Below are positions 16,722 to 25,928 of a stretch of 64,000 bases of DNA, piece by piece. Position numbers and translations under genes: made by a program. The DNA comes from an uncultured Alistipes sp. (GTDB lineage Bacteria; Bacteroidota; Bacteroidia; Bacteroidales; Rikenellaceae). The stretch lies in NCBI GenBank assembly GCA_947591475.1, contig CANQDE010000001.1, forward strand, positions 434,001-498,000. The letters run 5' to 3'. Numbering within the stretch: the first letter of the stretch is position 1; the number at the start of each line of letters is the position of its first letter. The notes beneath the pieces were generated by a model that saw nothing but the letters and a program-made list of their open reading frames with translations, had not been told where the DNA came from and ran no database searches.

Positions 16722-18398
16722 ATGGCTGACGAAAAAATCATCTTCTCGATGGTGGGCGTTTCGAAGACGTTCCCCAACCAGAAAAAGGTGCTCAACAATA
16801 TCTATCTTTCGTTCTTCTACGGAGCGAAGATCGGTATCATCGGTTTGAACGGCGCCGGCAAATCGACGCTCATGAAGATCATTGCCGGTATCGACAAGAA
16901 TTATCAGGGCGAAGTGGTCTTTGCGCCCGGGTATTCGGTCGGATACTTGGAGCAGGAGCCGAAGTTGGACGACGGAAAGACGGTTCGCGAGGTCGTCGAG
17001 GAGGGTTGTGCCGCTACTGTTGCCTTGCTGAAAGAGTACGAACAAATCAACGAAAAACTCTGCGAGCCGATGGGCGACGACGAAATGGCCCGACTGATCG
17101 AGCGGCAGGGCGAGCTCTACGAGCAGATCGACCACGTGAACGGCTGGGAACTCGATACCGTGCTCGATCGGGCGATGGATGCGTTGCGTTGCCCCGACGG
17201 GGATCAATCGGTCAAGGTGCTTTCGGGCGGCGAACGCCGTCGCGTGGCTTTGTGCCGACTGTTGTTGCAGCAACCCGATGTCTTGTTGCTGGACGAGCCG
17301 ACGAACCATCTGGATGCCGAATCCATCGACTGGTTGGAGCAGCATTTGCAGCAATACAAAGGCACGGTCATCGCCGTAACGCACGACCGTTATTTCCTCG
17401 ATCATGTAGCCGGATGGATTCTGGAACTCGATCGTGGCGAAGGAATCCCTTGGAAAGGCAATTATTCGGGTTGGTTGGAGCAGAAGACCGCCCGCATGGC
17501 GATGGAGGAGAAGCAGGAGTCGAAACGCCGCAAAACGCTCGAGCGCGAGCTGGAATGGGTGCGCATGTCGCCCTCCGGCCGCCATGCCAAATCGAAAGCC
17601 CGTTTGTCAGCTTACGACAAACTGATGAACGAGGATGCCAAACAGCAGGAAGAGAAGCTGGAAATTTTCATTCCCAACGGCCCACGGTTGGGCGATGTGG
17701 TCATCGAGGCGCACGAAGTGAAAAAGGCTTTCGGCGATCGGGTATTGTACGAACATTTGAATTTTTCGTTGCCGCCAGCCGGCATCGTAGGGGTCATCGG
17801 CCCGAACGGTACGGGCAAGACGACGCTTTTCCGGATGATTATGGGCTTGGAACAGCCGACGGAGGGTTCGTTCCGCGTCGGTTCCACCGTCAAGCTGGCC
17901 TACGTCGATCAACAGCACAAGTCCATAGACCCCGAGAAAACGGTTTTCGAGGTGATTTCGGGCGGAACCGAGCTTATCACGTTGGGAAATCGGCAGGTCA
18001 ATGCACGCGCCTATGTGGCTCGCTTCAATTTCTCGGGAGCCGACCAAGAGAAGAAATGCGGCATGCTTTCGGGCGGCGAACGCAACCGGTTGCATCTGGC
18101 TTTGGCTTTGAAGGAGGAAGGTAATGTATTGCTTCTGGACGAGCCGACCAACGACATCGACGTCAACACGTTGCGTGCGCTGGAAGAGGGCTTGAACAAC
18201 TTCGCGGGATGCGCGGTCGTCATTTCGCACGACCGTTGGTTCCTCGATCGCGTCGCTACACATATCCTTTCGTTCGAGGGCGATTCGAAAGCGGTGTTTT
18301 ACGAAGGCAGCTACAGCGAATACGAAGCGTGGAAACGTGCGCAGGGGTTCGATATGGAGCCGCACCGCGTGAAATACAAAAAACTGTTGGCCGATTGA
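16722..18398 (+). CDS. ettA: Energy-dependent translational throttle protein EttA (ABC-F ATPase)
   Basis: A 558-residue ABC-F protein with two ATPase domains and no membrane segment. The first Walker A is GLNGAGKST (41-49), with the signature LSGGERRRVAL and Walker B LLLDEPTNHLD. The second half has GPNGTGKTT, LSGGERNRLHL and LLLDEPTNDID. The linker with the basic helix RRKTLERELEWVRMSPSGRH is the typical P-site tRNA interaction motif of EttA. The protein binds the ribosomal E site and gates the first elongation step according to ATP level. Overall similarity along the whole length is with EttA rather than with drug-resistance ABC-F types. Confidence 0.93.
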   Translation: MADEKIIFSMVGVSKTFPNQKKVLNNIYLSFFYGAKIGIIGLNGAGKSTLMKIIAGIDKNYQGEVVFAPGYSVGYLEQEPKLDDGKTVREVVEEGCAATVALLKEYEQINEKLCEPMGDDEMARLIERQGELYEQIDHVNGWELDTVLDRAMDALRCPDGDQSVKVLSGGERRRVALCRLLLQQPDVLLLDEPTNHLDAESIDWLEQHLQQYKGTVIAVTHDRYFLDHVAGWILELDRGEGIPWKGNYSGWLEQKTARMAMEEKQESKRRKTLERELEWVRMSPSGRHAKSKARLSAYDKLMNEDAKQQEEKLEIFIPNGPRLGDVVIEAHEVKKAFGDRVLYEHLNFSLPPAGIVGVIGPNGTGKTTLFRMIMGLEQPTEGSFRVGSTVKLAYVDQQHKSIDPEKTVFEVISGGTELITLGNRQVNARAYVARFNFSGADQEKKCGMLSGGERNRLHLALALKEEGNVLLLDEPTNDIDVNTLRALEEGLNNFAGCAVVISHDRWFLDRVATHILSFEGDSKAVFYEGSYSEYEAWKRAQGFDMEPHRVKYKKLLAD

Positions 18399-18418
18399 TT
18401 TTTTTCGAAACAGGATTG

Positions 18419-18454
18419 TTGCGAAGGCCTCTTGTAGGCTTTCATTTATCGCAA
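18419..18454 (+). promoter_or_regulatory. Hairpin in the short hisS leader
   Basis: TTGCGA (18419-18424) pairs with TCGCAA (18449-18454), and inside it GCCT pairs with AGGC. No T run follows, so it is not a good terminator. It could be a folded leader or chance. Confidence 0.25.
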
Positions 18455-18475
18455 TAGGTTATTTAATAGATGATT

Positions 18476-19828
18476 ATGGCACAAAAACCGACTATTCCCA
18501 AAGGCACGCGCGATTTTTCTCCGGCAGAGATGATGCGCCGCCAATACATTTTCGATACGATCAAAAAGGTGTTCCGCACCTACGGCTTTGCGCCGCTCGA
18601 AACGCCTGCGATGGAGAATCTTTCGACCTTGCTCGGCAAATACGGCGACGAGGGGGACAAACTGCTTTTCAAAATCCTTAATTCGGGCGATTACGCCGCC
18701 GGACTGACCGACGACGAGGTGCGTCATTTCCCGAAAATCAGCGAAAAGGGACTGCGTTATGATCTGACGGTGCCGTTCGCTCGCTATGTCGTTCAACATC
18801 AGAACGAACTGTCGTTCCCGTTCAAGCGTTACCAGATACAGCCCGTTTGGCGGGCCGACCGTCCGCAAAAAGGACGCTATCGTGAGTTTTATCAATGCGA
18901 TGTGGACGTAATCGGTACACGTTCATTGTTGTGCGAGGTCGAGTTAGTCGAGATCGTCGATCGGGTGTTCCGTGCGCTGGGAGTTCGTGCAGCGCTTAAA
19001 ATGAACAATCGTAAAATCCTGTACGGCATTGCCGAAGCGATTGGCCATGCGGATAAAATGATGGACATAACCGTCGCCATCGACAAGCTGGACAAGATCG
19101 GATTGGACAATGTGAAGGCCGAACTGCTCGAACGAGGATTGACACCGGAGGCGATTGACCGACTGCAACCGATACTTGAACTCGAAGGCTCCAACGGACA
19201 GAAATTGGAGAAGTTGAGCGAGATACTTGCGAACTCCGAAACGGGTCGGCTCGGCATCGAAGAGATGCGGACGATCTTTTCGTACGTCGAACGGGCGAAC
19301 CTCGATTTGCCGGTCGAACTGGATTTGTCGCTGGCTCGCGGGCTGAATTATTACACGGGAGCCATTTTCGAGGTGAAAGCGCTCGATTTCGCGATCGGTT
19401 CGATTTGCGGCGGCGGACGTTACGACGACTTGACGGGCATTTTCGGCTTGAAAGGTCTTTCGGGGGTCGGCATTTCGTTCGGCGCGGATCGTATTTACGA
19501 TGTGATGTGCGGATTGGACTTGTTCCCCGCTTCGGTGAACTGTTCGACGCAGGTGCTGTTCGTCAATCTCGGAAACGAGGAGGAAACGACGGTGCTTCCG
19601 TTGTTGCGCCAGCTGCGCGATGCGGACATCGCGGCCGAAATCTATCCGGAGAGCGGCAAGATGAAGAAACAGATGGAGTACGCCAATCGCCGAGCCATTC
19701 CCTATGTGGTGATTGTCGGTTCCGACGAATTGGGCGCAGGAGCCGCTACCGTGAAGGATATGCGCACGGGCGAGCAGCGGCAGGTCGCTTTCGAATCGTT
19801 GGCCGATGCGTTTCCCGAATTGGATTGA
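18476..19828 (+). CDS. hisS: Histidyl-tRNA synthetase
   Basis: A 450-residue class II synthetase that charges tRNA-His. Motif 1 lies in the helix after GTRDFSP, motif 2 is [13 protein letters not shown] followed by [12 protein letters not shown], the histidine A box is [12 protein letters not shown], and motif 3 is [26 protein letters not shown] lines the amino acid pocket. The C-terminal anticodon-binding domain starts near residue 345. Two start codons lie 6 bases apart (18470 and 18476); the second gives [14 protein letters not shown] as in relatives, so it is preferred. A strong terminator follows. Confidence 0.96.
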   Translation: MAQKPTIPKGTRDFSPAEMMRRQYIFDTIKKVFRTYGFAPLETPAMENLSTLLGKYGDEGDKLLFKILNSGDYAAGLTDDEVRHFPKISEKGLRYDLTVPFARYVVQHQNELSFPFKRYQIQPVWRADRPQKGRYREFYQCDVDVIGTRSLLCEVELVEIVDRVFRALGVRAALKMNNRKILYGIAEAIGHADKMMDITVAIDKLDKIGLDNVKAELLERGLTPEAIDRLQPILELEGSNGQKLEKLSEILANSETGRLGIEEMRTIFSYVERANLDLPVELDLSLARGLNYYTGAIFEVKALDFAIGSICGGGRYDDLTGIFGLKGLSGVGISFGADRIYDVMCGLDLFPASVNCSTQVLFVNLGNEEETTVLPLLRQLRDADIAAEIYPESGKMKKQMEYANRRAIPYVVIVGSDELGAGAATVKDMRTGEQRQVAFESLADAFPELD

Positions 19829-19869
19829 ACGCCTGTTTCGTCTTTTGCGTGTGAATTCTGAATGAATAA

Positions 19870-19905
19870 AAAACGCCCCTGCCGTACTATCGGCAGGGGC
19901 GTTTT
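19870..19905. terminator. Strong bidirectional intrinsic terminator between hisS and rubrerythrin
   Basis: A perfect 15-base stem (19870-19884 with 19891-19905) with a 6-base loop; A run on the left and T run on the right. Confidence 0.92.
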
Positions 19906-19923
19906 GCATAGATAGCGAAACGG

Positions 19924-20502
19924 TCAATAATTCTCCTTTTTGGGTTCGAAATAGGCTTGCCCGTGCAGGCAGGCGGGACAAATCTTCGGGGCTTCGCTGG
20001 CTAAACAAACATAACCGCAATTCCGGCATTGCCACCAGATCTGCCCGTCGCGCCGGAAGAAATTCCCGTCGGTCAGACGGTTCAACAACTTGAGGTAACG
20101 GCTTTCGTGTTCAGCCTCTACCGTCGCGACCATCTTGAAGGCTGCGGCCACCTCCGGAAAGCCCTCTTCTTCGGCGATTTTGCCGAAATCGCGATACAAT
20201 ACGTCCCACTCTTCGCGTTCGCCCTGCGCTGCGGCTAGCAGATTTTCCTGTGTCGTGCCGATCGGCCCCGTGGGGTAGGAAGCCGTTATCGTGACATCGC
20301 CACCTTCAAGAAACTTGAAAAAACGTTTGGCATGCTCTTTCTCTTGGTCGGCCGTCTCCGAAAAGACGCCGGCAATCTGCTCGAATCCCTCCTTTTTCGC
20401 TTGGCTGGCGAAAAACGTGTAGCGAGTGCGTGCTTGGCTCTCGCCGGCGAATGCTTTCAGCAGATTCTGTTCGGTGCGGGTACCTTTGATGCTCTTGTCC
20501 AT
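19924..20502 (-). CDS. Rubrerythrin (ferritin-like plus C-terminal rubredoxin)
   Basis: A 192-residue peroxide-reducing diiron protein typical of anaerobes. The ferritin-like domain (about 1-140) has the iron ligands in EQNLLKAFAGESQAR, ETADQEKEHAKRF and ATVEAEHESRY. The C-terminal rubredoxin knuckles are CRNCGYV and CPACLHG, which bind one iron. It consumes hydrogen peroxide with electrons from NADH via rubredoxin-type partners. It is a single-gene unit with a TATATTCG -7-like box at 20538-20545. A second, reverse-order rubrerythrin is at 52139. Confidence 0.95.
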   Translation of the reverse strand: MDKSIKGTRTEQNLLKAFAGESQARTRYTFFASQAKKEGFEQIAGVFSETADQEKEHAKRFFKFLEGGDVTITASYPTGPIGTTQENLLAAAQGEREEWDVLYRDFGKIAEEEGFPEVAAAFKMVATVEAEHESRYLKLLNRLTDGNFFRRDGQIWWQCRNCGYVCLASEAPKICPACLHGQAYFEPKKENY

Positions 20503-20550
20503 TGCGTGAAATTTTGATTGATGAAAGGTTCATGCAGCGAATATAAACAA

Positions 20551-20586
20551 AAACGGTGGAATGCCGACTGGCTTTTTCCACCGTTT
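20551..20586 (-). terminator. Intrinsic terminator of the capA-like gene
   Basis: An 11-base perfect stem (20551-20561 with 20576-20586), 14-base loop; on - it is followed by TTGTTTAT. It lies directly upstream of the rubrerythrin promoter region. Confidence 0.75.
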
Positions 20587-20622
20587 CCGTTCAATACGTC
20601 CGAACGCTTCATCCATCGGTCT

Positions 20623-21666
20623 TTACGGGCGATTCAGCAGCTCGGACAGGTCGGTTCGAAAGGTTGTGTATGCGGCGGGTAGGTCCATCGTGTCTGCCAC
20701 CTCGAACGGTAAAATCCGATAGTCCGGAAGCGCCACCCAAACGGGAATGGCTTCGGCCGTATAGGTGATATGCCCGTCCTCCGGATGAAACGTCAGCGTG
20801 ATTTCCGCCATCAACCCGCCGTCGCAGTAGCGCCGCCGTTGGTTCGATACGAAATTGCCGAGCGAATAGAAAACGGCGTGCGTCGAATCGGCTTCGTACG
20901 GTTGCACGACATGGGGATGATGCCCGATAATCAGGTCGGCGCCGGCCCGCCGCAGCGTGCTGGCGATCGTACGTTGTCTGGCACTCGGTTGTCGTTCGTA
21001 TTCGTTTCCCCAGTGGATGCACACCACGACGCAACGGGCGCCCCGATTACGAGCTTCGACGATGTCCGAAACCATGCGGGCCGTATCGATGCAATTGACC
21101 TCGACGCCTTTCGGTATGGGGAGACCGTTCGTCGAATAGGTGTAATTCAACAGGGCGATCGGAATCGTCCGGCAGGCGACCCAAAGCGGATGACGCTTCA
21201 TCCGGTCGAGGCTGTCGGTAAATACGCCGGTTCGGAGAATCCCGCAACTGTCCAACACTTCGGCGGTCGTGCGAATGCCTGCGGCTCCACCGTCGCAGCA
21301 ATGGTTGTTGGCCAATACCGCCGCATCGACCCCTGCCTCGCGCAACGCTTCGGCTAAAGCGATCGGCGACCGGAAGCACGGATAACCCGTATAGCGCTCC
21401 GAACGGGTCAGCGTGGTCTCTAAATTGACGACGACTAAATCGGCGCTGTCGAAACGGGGCCGAACAGCCGCGAATACCGGCGAATAATCGAATCCGCTCG
21501 CCTTGCGGGCCGCCGTAATCTGGGGCGTGTGCTGCATGACGTCGCCGGCGAACAACATACGAACCCGTATAGGCTTCGGTGGATCGGCCTGCGATTGCGG
21601 ACGGCACGATACCGAACAAACCGAAACGGTGAGCCACAAGATTGCCGTATACCGAATCAGGGTCAT
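20623..21666 (-). CDS. CapA-family (PgsA-like) metallophosphatase lipoprotein
   Basis: A 347-residue exported protein of the CapA family, related to calcineurin-type phosphatases and first known from poly-gamma-glutamate capsule genes. The metal-binding motifs are in order: MLFAGDVMQH, VVNLETTLT, LANNHCCDGG, VCIHWGNEYERQP and GHHPHVVQP. The N-terminus is a signal peptide with possible lipobox cysteines in VSVCSVSC. No other capsule genes are nearby, so the substrate is unknown. It overlaps the DUF4491 gene upstream by 4 bases, so the two are probably translationally coupled. Confidence 0.87.
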   Translation of the reverse strand: MTLIRYTAILWLTVSVCSVSCRPQSQADPPKPIRVRMLFAGDVMQHTPQITAARKASGFDYSPVFAAVRPRFDSADLVVVNLETTLTRSERYTGYPCFRSPIALAEALREAGVDAAVLANNHCCDGGAAGIRTTAEVLDSCGILRTGVFTDSLDRMKRHPLWVACRTIPIALLNYTYSTNGLPIPKGVEVNCIDTARMVSDIVEARNRGARCVVVCIHWGNEYERQPSARQRTIASTLRRAGADLIIGHHPHVVQPYEADSTHAVFYSLGNFVSNQRRRYCDGGLMAEITLTFHPEDGHITYTAEAIPVWVALPDYRILPFEVADTMDLPAAYTTFRTDLSELLNRP

Positions 21667-21986
21667 AATTGGCTTTTGCGACGTTTCGGATTAGCAGGGA
21701 ACCAGCCTTTTTCGACCCGCTTGCGCTGCTCGAACAGTTCGCCGATGCTCCAGAACGAGGAGGCGCCCCATACGGCCAGCAATATCGACCAAAACAGGTG
21801 ATGCACGAGGATCGACCCGACGATGGCCAAGATGCCCATTGCGAGAAAAACCCACCAGCAACCGACGCCGAAGTAGTATTCGCCCTTGATGACCAGCGGA
21901 TGGAACAATCCGATGATTGCGAACGTCCCGATGCCGATCACCAAGCCGGTCAGGTTGTATTCTGCGAGAAAATCCATGGTGCTCAC
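21663..21986 (-). CDS. DUF4491 small membrane protein
   Basis: A 107-residue membrane protein of the DUF4491 family, common in gut Bacteroidales and unstudied. Three hydrophobic stretches are visible: LVIGIGTFAIIGLFHPLVI (near 14-32), CWWVFLAMGILAIVGSILV (near 43-61) and LFWSILLAVWGASSFWSI (near 64-81). The family-specific motif GWFPANPKRR ends the protein. Its stop overlaps the start of the CapA-like gene, which suggests a shared transcript. No function is known. Confidence 0.8.
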   Translation of the reverse strand: MSTMDFLAEYNLTGLVIGIGTFAIIGLFHPLVIKGEYYFGVGCWWVFLAMGILAIVGSILVHHLFWSILLAVWGASSFWSIGELFEQRKRVEKGWFPANPKRRKSQL

Positions 21987-22055
21987 CTTATTTTGCGAGG
22001 ATACATGCGTGTGCCGACGTTTTTCGACGCGGCAGTTCGAATTCGGACGTTGCGA

Positions 22056-23183
22056 TTATTTCACTACGACCAGCAGGGGCGTTTCGGTTGCGGCTTTTAC
22101 TTCATGGATTTCCTCGATCCAATCCGCCATGTCGTCTACGCCGCCCTGACTCCAGCCGGTTCCAGCGTAATAGACCAATTGTTCGTCGGGACGAACCGAT
22201 TTTACGGCCAACGCATGGCCCACCGTGTCGGGCAGGATGGCCGCACCCGAAAGCAGGACGGCACCGTAAATATCGCCGTCGCGAACGGGGTCTTTCGAAT
22301 CGGAAGCCGGTTCGCAGATCGCTACCCAATCTTCGCCGGTTTCGGTTCGTTTCACGTCATGACGCACGAATCCGGCTGCAATCGGCAGCTTATCGAAATT
22401 ACCCGTATAGACGCACTCCATGCGGTTGAAACGCTGATTCGCATCGAGCGTAATGATTTTCGTCAGGGCGGCGGTATGTGCGTCGTCAATGGCGAACGGA
22501 GCATAGGTCAGTTCGACCGACGTGCGGATCGGTCCGTTGTCGAGCGTTTTATAGGTCGCGTAGTTATGCGGCAACAGGAACAGCTGTCCGTCGATGAAGG
22601 GTACCGACGAGCCGCCGCCCAACGTCTTGCCGACTTTGTAGCAGTCCATACCGTCGCCGTAATTGTGGTGGTAATCGCCTTTCGCATACCATTCGTCGAT
22701 CACCAACTTATCGGTGCATTTCACCCAGACGTCGATTCCTGGCGTAATCAGTTGCTCGGGCGACGTCTCCAATGCCGGACCGTAAAGCCGGTAGGCTACT
22801 TTGTTGTTCTCCCATGCGTAATCGTCGTAACGTTCGGGAACCTGACGTCCGAACGCTTCGGCCGGATAGGCATTGCGAACGCCTGTGCCGATGGTGAAGC
22901 GCTCGGTCTCCATGCCGTCGACATCGACTTGGAAAATCAGGGCCTGCGGTTTGTTCGTGCCTCGATAGAGCACTTGCGAAGCGACTTGTTCGCCCTCATC
23001 GTCGCAGACGACTACGTTTTCGGGGGTTATGCCCTTGAGCGGTGTGAGCTGGCTCCATGCAAGCTCCACGGTTTCGTCGTCTCGGTCAACGGCGGTCGGA
23101 TTGACGACCTCGACTTTCAGGCGCTGCGAACAGGAGGCCAGCAGAAAAGCCGCGGTCAAAAAGAATAAACTCTTTTTCATCAT
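22056..23183 (-). CDS. DUF4861 family lipoprotein
   Basis: A 375-residue secreted lipoprotein. The N-terminus MMKKSLFFLTAAFLLASCSQ has a clear lipobox (LASC), so the protein is anchored in a membrane after export. The rest matches DUF4861, a beta-rich family found in Bacteroidota polysaccharide loci; motifs seen include DYAWENNKVAYRLYGPALE and YHHNYGDGMDCYKVG. Its gene is divergent from uxaC, the first gene of the pectin/uronate operon, with promoters back to back. A role in handling pectin-derived glycans is therefore plausible but inferred. The start at 23183 is chosen because it opens the lipoprotein signal and lies after a strong promoter. Confidence 0.82.
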   Translation of the reverse strand: MMKKSLFFLTAAFLLASCSQRLKVEVVNPTAVDRDDETVELAWSQLTPLKGITPENVVVCDDEGEQVASQVLYRGTNKPQALIFQVDVDGMETERFTIGTGVRNAYPAEAFGRQVPERYDDYAWENNKVAYRLYGPALETSPEQLITPGIDVWVKCTDKLVIDEWYAKGDYHHNYGDGMDCYKVGKTLGGGSSVPFIDGQLFLLPHNYATYKTLDNGPIRTSVELTYAPFAIDDAHTAALTKIITLDANQRFNRMECVYTGNFDKLPIAAGFVRHDVKRTETGEDWVAICEPASDSKDPVRDGDIYGAVLLSGAAILPDTVGHALAVKSVRPDEQLVYYAGTGWSQGGVDDMADWIEEIHEVKAATETPLLVVVK

Positions 23184-23204
23184 GCGTTTTGTGTTAGGAT
23201 GCGA

Positions 23205-23235
23205 CAAAATTACTTTTTTTTGTCCATCGGTCAAA
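23205..23235 (-). promoter_or_regulatory. Promoter of the DUF4861 gene
   Basis: On -: TTTG (23235-23232), 19 bases, TAATTTTG (23212-23205). Exact match to the phylum consensus. Confidence 0.8.
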
Positions 23236-23265
23236 CGCGGGCGAAATTATTTGGCGATTTTTCTA

Positions 23266-23294
23266 TTGATTTTCCGGAAAACTTACTAATTTTA
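23266..23294 (+). promoter_or_regulatory. Probable promoter of the uronate operon
   Basis: TTG (23266-23268), 18 bases, then TAATTTTA (23287-23294), one base off TAnnTTTG. The leader to uxaC would be about 88 bases and is free of obvious hairpins. Confidence 0.5.
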
Positions 23295-23388
23295 CACGAC
23301 GAAAATTTTTACGACCCACTATTCGCTCGTTCGTGCACCGATCGGATAGATAACCGTAGCGACAACTTAAATCAACCTAAATAAACTC

Positions 23389-24801
23389 ATGAAACAGTTC
23401 AACGACGACAACTTCCTGTTGCAAACTCCGGCTGCGGAGCGTCTCTATCACGAGCATGCGGCCAAAATGCCGATCATCGACTATCATTGCCATCTGATTC
23501 CCGAATACGTGGCTTCGGATCACAAATTCGAGAACCTTTCGAAAATTTGGTTGGAGGGCGACCACTACAAATGGCGTGCGATGCGTACCAACGGCGTCGA
23601 TGAACGGTTCTGCACGGGCAAGGATACAACCGACTGGGAGAAGTTCGAGAAATGGGCCGAAACTGTCCCCTATACGATGCGCAACCCGTTGTACCACTGG
23701 ACGCACCTCGAACTGAAAACGGCGTTCGGCGTTACGAAACTGTTGAATCCGTCGACGGCCAAGGAGATTTACGATTACTGTACCGCCCTGCTTCAGAAGC
23801 CCGAATATCATGCTCGCGGTCTGATGCAGCACTATCACGTCGAAACGGTCTGCACGACGGATGATCCCGTCGATTCGCTCGAACATCATATCAAGGTGGC
23901 GAAAGACGGTTTTTCGGTGAAGATGCTTCCGACGTGGCGGCCCGACAAGGCGATGGCGGTCGAAAATCCGGCCAATTTCCGCGCCTATATCGAAAAGCTG
24001 TCGGCTGTTTCGGGTGTAACCATCACGAAGTTCGCAGATGTCATCGACGCATTGCGTGTCCGGCATAAATTCTTCGAGACAGTCGGTTGCCGATTGTCCG
24101 ACCACGGCATTGAAGAGTTCTACGCTGAAGATTATACGCAATCAGAAATCGACGCTATCTTTAATAAGGTATATGGCGGTCAACCGTTGACCCACGAAGA
24201 GATTCTGAAATATAAGACGGCCATGATGGTCGAATTTGCCGTCATGGACTGGGAGACGGGTTGGACGCAGCAGTTCCATTACGGTGCTATTCGCGACAAC
24301 AATTCGCGCATGTTCAAACAGCTGGGCCCCGACACGGGCTTCGATTCGATCGGCGACTTCACCGTCGGCAAGAAGATGTCGAAGTTCTTCGACCTGCTCG
24401 ATCGCAACGACAAACTCACCAAAACCATCATCTACAACCTCAATCCGCGCGACAACGAACTGGTTGCCACGATGCTCGGCAACTTCCAAGACGGACGCTA
24501 CGGCGCCGGCAAGATTCAATTCGGTTCCGGTTGGTGGTTCCTCGATCAGAAAGACGGCATGGAAAAACAGATGAACGCACTTTCGACGTTGGGACTGTTG
24601 AGCCGTTTCGTCGGCATGCTCACCGATTCGCGTTCGTTCTTGTCGTATCCGCGACACGAATACTTCCGTCGTACGCTCTGCAACCTGTTGGGCAACGACA
24701 TCGAAAACGGCCTGCTGCCCGCTTCCGAAATCGACTTCATCGGCAAGGAGATCGTCGAGGGCATTTGCTATCGCAATGCGAAGAATTATTTCAAATTTTA
24801 A
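23389..24801 (+). CDS. uxaC: Glucuronate/galacturonate isomerase
   Basis: A 470-residue amidohydrolase-fold enzyme that converts D-galacturonate to D-tagaturonate and D-glucuronate to D-fructuronate. Typical features are MPIIDYHCHLIPEYVASD with the metal-binding His-x-His, the W-rich NPLYHWTHLELKTAFG, and the late metal-site region near FHYGAIRDNN. Length is normal. It is the first gene of the pectin/uronate operon, downstream of a probable promoter, and followed after 70 AT-rich bases by kdgK. With UxaB, UxaA, KdgK and Eda here it completes the galacturonate route. No mannonate genes (uxuA/uxuB) are in the window. Confidence 0.95.
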   Translation: MKQFNDDNFLLQTPAAERLYHEHAAKMPIIDYHCHLIPEYVASDHKFENLSKIWLEGDHYKWRAMRTNGVDERFCTGKDTTDWEKFEKWAETVPYTMRNPLYHWTHLELKTAFGVTKLLNPSTAKEIYDYCTALLQKPEYHARGLMQHYHVETVCTTDDPVDSLEHHIKVAKDGFSVKMLPTWRPDKAMAVENPANFRAYIEKLSAVSGVTITKFADVIDALRVRHKFFETVGCRLSDHGIEEFYAEDYTQSEIDAIFNKVYGGQPLTHEEILKYKTAMMVEFAVMDWETGWTQQFHYGAIRDNNSRMFKQLGPDTGFDSIGDFTVGKKMSKFFDLLDRNDKLTKTIIYNLNPRDNELVATMLGNFQDGRYGAGKIQFGSGWWFLDQKDGMEKQMNALSTLGLLSRFVGMLTDSRSFLSYPRHEYFRRTLCNLLGNDIENGLLPASEIDFIGKEIVEGICYRNAKNYFKF

Positions 24802-24871
24802 CCTAACAGAGGTTCATAAGAAGATTGACCAATTAATAAAAAAATAAAAAATTAATAAAAATCACAGAAAG

Positions 24872-25891
24872 ATGAAAATCGTAACATTAGGTGAAATCAT
24901 GCTGCGGTTGTCCACCCCGGGCAATACGCGTTTCGTCCAGTCGGATTCGTTCGATGTCGTTTACGGCGGCGGCGAGGCCAATGTGGCTGTCAGCTGCGCC
25001 AACTATGGGCATGATGCCTATTTCGTAACCAAACTTCCGAAACACGAGATCGGGCAGTCGGCGGTCAATGCCTTGCGCAAATACGGTGTGAAAACCGATT
25101 TCATTACTCGCGGCGGTGATCGGGTAGGTATCTACTATCTGGAAACCGGTGCCTCGATGCGTCCGTCGAAGGTGATTTACGACCGTGCCCATTCCGCCAT
25201 CGCCGAAGCCGACCCGTCGGATTTCGATTTCGATGCCATCATGGAGGGAGCCCAGTGGTTCCACTGGTCGGGCATTACGCCGGCCATTTCGGACAAGGCG
25301 GCCGAACTGACGAAATTGGCGTGCGAAGCGGCCAAACGTCACGGCGTTACGGTCTCTGTCGATCTGAACTTCCGTAAGAAACTTTGGACGAAAGAGAAAG
25401 CCCAGTCGATCATGCGTCCGTTGATGCAATACGTCGATGTTTGCATCGGCAACGAAGAGGATGCCGAGTTGTGTCTCGGTTTCAAACCCGATGCCGATGT
25501 CGAGGGCGGCGAAACCAATGCCGAAGGTTATAAGGGGATTTTCAAACAGATGGCCGAGACGTTCGGTTTCAAATACGTGATTTCGACCCTGCGCGAATCG
25601 TTCTCCGCAACGCATAACGGCTGGAAAGCGATGATCTACAACGGCAAAGAGTTCTACGAGTCGAAACGGTACGACATCAATCCGATCATCGACCGTGTCG
25701 GCGGTGGCGACTCGTTCTCCGGCGGTATCATCCACGGTCTGCTGACCAAACCGACCCAGGGCGAAGCATTGGAATTCGCTGTAGCGGCTTCGGCTTTGAA
25801 GCACACCATCAACGGCGACTTCAACCTCGTTTCGGCCGAAGAGGTCGAGAGCTTGGCCGGCGGTAATGCAAGCGGTCGTGTGCAGCGATAA
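24872..25891 (+). CDS. kdgK: 2-keto-3-deoxygluconate kinase, PfkB family
   Basis: A 339-residue ribokinase-family sugar kinase. It has the N-terminal VVYGGGEANVAVSCANYG substrate region and the C-terminal catalytic signature DRVGGGDSFSGGIIHGLL with the catalytic Asp. In this operon it should phosphorylate 2-keto-3-deoxygluconate to KDPG, the point where the galacturonate and unsaturated-uronate branches meet. Its neighbours uxaC and eda support this over other PfkB substrates. The length and motif order are normal. Confidence 0.9.
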   Translation: MKIVTLGEIMLRLSTPGNTRFVQSDSFDVVYGGGEANVAVSCANYGHDAYFVTKLPKHEIGQSAVNALRKYGVKTDFITRGGDRVGIYYLETGASMRPSKVIYDRAHSAIAEADPSDFDFDAIMEGAQWFHWSGITPAISDKAAELTKLACEAAKRHGVTVSVDLNFRKKLWTKEKAQSIMRPLMQYVDVCIGNEEDAELCLGFKPDADVEGGETNAEGYKGIFKQMAETFGFKYVISTLRESFSATHNGWKAMIYNGKEFYESKRYDINPIIDRVGGGDSFSGGIIHGLLTKPTQGEALEFAVAASALKHTINGDFNLVSAEEVESLAGGNASGRVQR

Positions 25892-25928
25892 ATCAAGTTT
25901 AACAGAATTCCAACCCGTTTAATAAAAA

